Of a stretch of DNA of 64,000 nt, positions 61,045 to 64,000 are shown piece by piece (within the stretch, counting starts at the first letter, position 1; each line of letters opens with the position of its first letter). Under the pieces are notes generated by a model. That model was not told the DNA's origin, did no database searches, and saw only the letters and a program-made list of their open reading frames with translations. The translations under genes were made by a program, and so were the position numbers. This DNA is from Fictibacillus phosphorivorans (GTDB lineage: Bacteria > Bacillota > Bacilli > Bacillales > Fictibacillaceae): assembly GCF_001629705.1 (NCBI RefSeq), contig NZ_CP015378.1:2046001-2110000 (forward strand), read 5' to 3'.

Positions 61045-61713
61045 TTAAGTCCTTATTCGATTTACGACGATTAGCATGAAGAATGATATTCCGATAACAC
61101 TCGCGACCCACATCCAAGCAAGTTTCATATGACCTGATTCAATCGCAATATAGATAGCAGTAGATATCGTTTGTGTTTTTCCTGGAATGTTTCCAGCAAA
61201 CATGAGCGTAGCCCCAAACTCCCCTAATGCGCGAGCAAAACTGAGGATGGCACCAGATATGATAGCTCTAACAGATAGTGGAACAGAAATCTTTCGTAAT
61301 ACGTCCCATTCATTCGCTCCATCCACTCTTGCCGCATTCTCAATATCTGCGTCGATCGATTCAAATCCCGCTTTCGCCGATTGATACATAAGTGGAAATG
61401 CAACAACTGCAGATGCTATAACTGCCGCCCACCATGTAAACATGAGCGGTTGGTTAAAGACCCACTCTACTAGCTGTCCCCCTGGACCGTTTCTACCGAA
61501 TATCACGATCAACAAGAAACCTACTACCGTCGGAGGTAATACGAGTGGAAGTAAGAATAGTGTTTCCATCAAGGTTTTCCCTTTAAAATTCTGATGAGCC
61601 ATGACTCTTCCCAAAAAAACACCTGAAATAATCACAAATAATGAAGCAGCCACCGCTATGCCGAGTGATAATTTGACAGGTGACCAAAAATCAATTGCCA
61701 TTTCCTTTTCCAC
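61045..61713 (-). CDS. modB: molybdate ABC transporter permease ModB, orphan
   Basis: A 222-residue permease with five or six helices. PLVLPPTVVGFLLIVIFGRNGPGG near 52-75 and the EAA loop ENAARVDGANEWDVLRKISVPLSVRAI near 124-150 are typical of ModB. It should move molybdate with ModA and an ATPase, but neither modA nor modC is beside it: the region upstream is a repeat array and then metQ. So either modA is elsewhere or this is an orphan copy. Start uncertain (GTG at 61713, or ATG four codons on). Confidence 0.85.
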   Translation of the reverse strand: MEKEMAIDFWSPVKLSLGIAVAASLFVIISGVFLGRVMAHQNFKGKTLMETLFLLPLVLPPTVVGFLLIVIFGRNGPGGQLVEWVFNQPLMFTWWAAVIASAVVAFPLMYQSAKAGFESIDADIENAARVDGANEWDVLRKISVPLSVRAIISGAILSFARALGEFGATLMFAGNIPGKTQTISTAIYIAIESGHMKLAWMWVASVIGISFFMLIVVNRIRT

Positions 61714-61800
61714 CCGCTTAACACCATAATTTATAAGCTTATATTTTCCGTCTCCATCATATCATACCGCGCTTTGTTGGGTGTGAATGATGTCAGTTTT

Positions 61801-61920
61801 GTCGAACGGCCTTTATTTCTGGAATTAGACTTAATTTACCTCTAGAACGACTTAATCGAAGCTCATTACGACTTATTTTTTCTAATTTAGACTTATATTT
61901 CCTTTTTAAGACTTAATTCC
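61801..61920. repeat. short-period intergenic repeat, array 3
   Basis: The core GACTTA occurs at 61828, 61849, 61870, 61890 and 61910, so spacing is 21, 21, 20, 20 bp. Intervening bases vary. The 10-mer GTCGAACGGC at 61801 precedes it, as in the array at 42.5 kb. The interval 61714-62014 contains no gene. Confidence 0.75.
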
Positions 61921-61965
61921 ATAAAAAGAGATTTCTAGAACTCCCAACAAACAACCCAACTCACA

Positions 61966-62013
61966 ATAAAAGCTGCCTAGATGAGTAACTTCCCCATCTA
62001 GACAGCTCTTTTA
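61966..62013 (-). terminator. terminator of metQ
   Basis: Stem AGCTGTCTAGATG / CATCTAGGCAGCT (one wobble), then TTTTATT leftwards. Confidence 0.85.
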
Positions 62014-62014
62014 A

Positions 62015-62836
62015 TTACTCTTTAACAGCTAACACAGAACCTTTATACTCTTTATCGATAAAATCGGTTATTTCTTTTGAATGAAGAACTTCCAATAAGG
62101 TTTTAATCGATTTTTTATCTTTGTCGCCTTCACGAACCGTTATGATATTCGCAAATGGTGAATCAGAACCCTCCAACGCGATAGAATCTTTCTTCGGGTT
62201 CAAATCTGCATCGATCGCATAGTTTGTGTTGATCACAATCGCATCGCCCTCATCGTTTTCATAAGCTTTTGTTAAAAGCCCAGGGTCGATGTCTGCTACA
62301 AATTCTAGTTTTTTCGGATTTTCTACAATATCGCTTATTTGTGCTTCATAACCTGTTCCTTCTTTAAGCTTGATTAGTCCTTCTGCTTCAAAGATTGAAA
62401 GGATACGGCCGTGCTCGGCGATAGAGTTGCTCAAGATTACTTTCCCACCATTTGGAATATCTCTTAATGATTTATGTCTTTTTGAGTAAACACCCATTGG
62501 CTCTAAGTGAACAGCACCTGCGTTTTCAAACTTATACTTCGGGTTATCTTTCACTTGCTGAGTTAAATATGGAATGTGCTGAAAATAGTTTGCATCTATT
62601 TCTTTTTCATAAAGTGACTTGTTCGGTAAGATATAGTCTTGGAATTTTACAATTTCTAGTTCAATACCCTTTTCCTCTAAAAGCGGCTTCGCTTCTTCTA
62701 ATATTTCAGCGTGTGGTACATTTGATGCTCCAACTACTAGCTTTTCTGTTTTTTCTCCACCACTTGTAGATGAGCCACAAGCTGCTAATAAGAATACTGC
62801 CAAACTTGCGAGTAATACTTGGATGATTCTTTTCAT
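62015..62836 (-). CDS. metQ: MetQ/NlpA-family methionine-binding lipoprotein
   Basis: A 273-residue lipoprotein with signal MKRIIQVLLASLAVFLLAAC. VGASNVPHAEILEEAKPLLEEKGIELEIVKFQDY, LYEKEIDANYFQHIPYL and NTNYAIDADLNPKKDSI are the family blocks. It delivers methionine to MetNP; no metN or metP is beside it, so it is a lone copy. ATG at 62836 follows GGGGATC. Controlled by the SAM riboswitch directly upstream, which supports the methionine assignment. Confidence 0.9.
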   Translation of the reverse strand: MKRIIQVLLASLAVFLLAACGSSTSGGEKTEKLVVGASNVPHAEILEEAKPLLEEKGIELEIVKFQDYILPNKSLYEKEIDANYFQHIPYLTQQVKDNPKYKFENAGAVHLEPMGVYSKRHKSLRDIPNGGKVILSNSIAEHGRILSIFEAEGLIKLKEGTGYEAQISDIVENPKKLEFVADIDPGLLTKAYENDEGDAIVINTNYAIDADLNPKKDSIALEGSDSPFANIITVREGDKDKKSIKTLLEVLHSKEITDFIDKEYKGSVLAVKE

Positions 62837-62904
62837 GTTCTGATCCCCTATCCATACATTTCTATTTATTTTTGATAAAGACTCTATTAAGAGGTGGTAC
62901 AAAA

Positions 62905-63082
62905 AAGCCTCCTGATCTCATAAAAGAGACAGAAGGCTTTTCGAAAAAAATTTCCGATTATCCTCTCATCTCTCAGTGTGACCACTGTTAGATTTAGCAC
63001 CGTTTTCATGTTGGCTGTTCAACATGAATGGTTGCCGGGCTTCATAGGGCTAATTCCCTCCACCTGCTCTCAATAAGAGTAT
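62905..63082 (-). promoter_or_regulatory. SAM (S-box) riboswitch
   Basis: Reading leftwards from about 63080: CTCTTATTGAGAG, GGTGGAGGGAA, CCCTATGAAGCCCGGCAACC, then AACGGTGCTAAATCTAACAG: the S-box core in order. A terminator, AAAAGCCTTCTG with its complement and a T run, is at 62906-62942. SAM closes the switch and lowers metQ expression. Confidence 0.95.
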
Positions 63083-63101
63083 TCCTATCAAATTACTTTG
63101 T

Positions 63102-63130
63102 ATTATTACAGGTATTCAATGGAATGTCAA
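63102..63130 (-). promoter_or_regulatory. sigma-A promoter of the S-box/metQ transcript
   Basis: TTGACA (63125-63130), 17-bp spacer, AATAAT (63102-63107), reading leftwards. It lies across the last bases of the hydrolase gene. Confidence 0.75.
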
Positions 63131-63933
63131 ACACTTTTTTTAAAAGTATTCTGAACGGGTACTTTCACATTCGTTAGCAACCATTCTGAAGTAGCAGTTA
63201 TGAGCTGATCAAAATGCTTAATAGAAGAATACGTATGGTTAGCACCTTCTATTAACAACATGGAACATGTACCTCTTTTCGCTAAAATAGAGCGTTCATA
63301 ATAATCCCTACAATAATTAGAAGAAATAACTGGGTCGCCAGTTCCATGGATAAACAGTGCGTTTCCACTAAATTGCTGGATAGCCTCTAGTGGCGAATAG
63401 GATTTTAGGGAAAATAAAAATTCTTCTGTAATGGCATATCCTAAGTGATCAACGACAGCGTGCTCTCCGTTGTAACCAACGATTTCTTTAATATCGGCAA
63501 ATGGATTTCCTACAGCTGACCATGTGATGAAATTATGAACTCGATTATCTTCCGCTGCCGTGCAAGACGCAACAGCTCCACCTAAACTATGACCGATCAA
63601 CGTTATGGAATGTTCCTCAACGCTAGGAAGTTTGCTTCCAAAAGAAATTACTTCCTTCGTCTGTTCAATAAAACAGGCAAATTCATTTTCTCCATACTCT
63701 CCTTCACTCTCACCGCAGCCTGCATAATCAAAACGCAATACAGCATATCCAAGTTTAACAAGAGCTTGAGCCGTTTTTACAAATAATCGATCAACGCCAA
63801 TTCGAGTACTTGTAAAACCGTGGCAGATAATGATTAACGGAGTCTTCTTTTCACCTACCCCAATTGCGTGAGGTAAATGGAGGGTGTGAGCAAGTTTTCT
63901 TCCCTTCCACCATATACAATCTGATGCCACCAT
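63127..63933 (-). CDS. alpha/beta hydrolase (serine aminopeptidase S33-like)
   Basis: A 268-residue protein. ICHGFTSTRIGVDRLFVKTAQALVKLGYAVLRFDYAGCGESEG near 33-75 holds the oxyanion-hole and strand-loop region; the nucleophile is in LIGHSLGGAVASC near 116-128; Asp and His are probably in HGTGDPV and GANHTYSS. It is a cytoplasmic esterase or lipase-like enzyme. ATG at 63933 is 8 bases after AAGGAG; the GTG at 63942 is too close to it. Bases 63934-64000 hold nothing I can name. Confidence 0.87.
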   Translation of the reverse strand: MVASDCIWWKGRKLAHTLHLPHAIGVGEKKTPLIIICHGFTSTRIGVDRLFVKTAQALVKLGYAVLRFDYAGCGESEGEYGENEFACFIEQTKEVISFGSKLPSVEEHSITLIGHSLGGAVASCTAAEDNRVHNFITWSAVGNPFADIKEIVGYNGEHAVVDHLGYAITEEFLFSLKSYSPLEAIQQFSGNALFIHGTGDPVISSNYCRDYYERSILAKRGTCSMLLIEGANHTYSSIKHFDQLITATSEWLLTNVKVPVQNTFKKSV

Positions 63934-64000
63934 ATCACCCACTCCTTTTCTCTTTTAAAATACTTTTTAATCCTAACCGTATAATTACTTTCCTATAACA

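Overview
The window looks like the chromosome of a low-GC, spore-forming-type Bacillaceae bacterium. The order ypsC - rnpB - gpsB - ypsA - mrfB (yprB) - mrfA (yprA) is that of Bacillus subtilis and its relatives. Several other B. subtilis-like modules support this: khtT/khtU, tyrZ with a MarR gene beside it, an ECF sigma/anti-sigma operon of the sigM type, a YtrA-type GntR/ABC operon, ctaB and bacterial nos. Genus cannot be fixed from sequence alone; Fictibacillus or a neighbour is a guess.

Bases 1-3834 are accessory DNA. They hold a cut-off gene with two tiny upstream ORFs and a perfect 19-bp palindrome, a HEPN-domain protein with a proline pentad repeat, a NUMOD4-like protein with no nuclease domain, a small DUF-like protein, a sunset-domain membrane protein and a tyrosine recombinase. 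Between the last two lies about 540 bp without genes that folds into many helices and ends in a strong plus-strand terminator. I read it as a candidate large structured RNA, and it is the best lead for something undescribed.

Bases 3930-10600 are conserved core: an rRNA methyltransferase, RNase P RNA, GpsB, YpsA, an unlisted 30-residue membrane protein, and the MrfA/MrfB DNA-repair pair. Bases 10.9-26.5 kb are mixed housekeeping: a cREC protein, a HIT/PP2C pair under a T-box leader, DHFR, a GNAT pseudogene, an FUSC membrane protein, an FAD oxidoreductase, an MFS/SgrR pair, and the ECF operon. Bases 26.6-44.6 kb hold resistance-like enzymes (APH, serine hydrolase), an extracytoplasmic-type sigma factor with a SnoaL-like tail, an ABC operon, small enzymes, several one-gene regulators with their transporters, and CtaB.

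Bases 44.6-64 kb hold a secreted purine-nucleosidase-like protein behind a guanine-class riboswitch, HIT and Nudix enzymes, nitric oxide synthase, an LD-carboxypeptidase, two lipoproteins, tyrZ behind a tyrosine T-box, the KhtTU potassium/proton antiporter, amino-acid and dicarboxylate transporters, an orphan ModB, and an orphan MetQ behind a SAM riboswitch.

RNA-level control is prominent: two T-boxes, one purine and one SAM riboswitch. Three intergenic regions (20.4, 42.5 and 61.8 kb) carry different short sequences repeated every 20-21 bp, two of them preceded by the same 10-mer. Two reading frames are interrupted by a single in-frame TGA.
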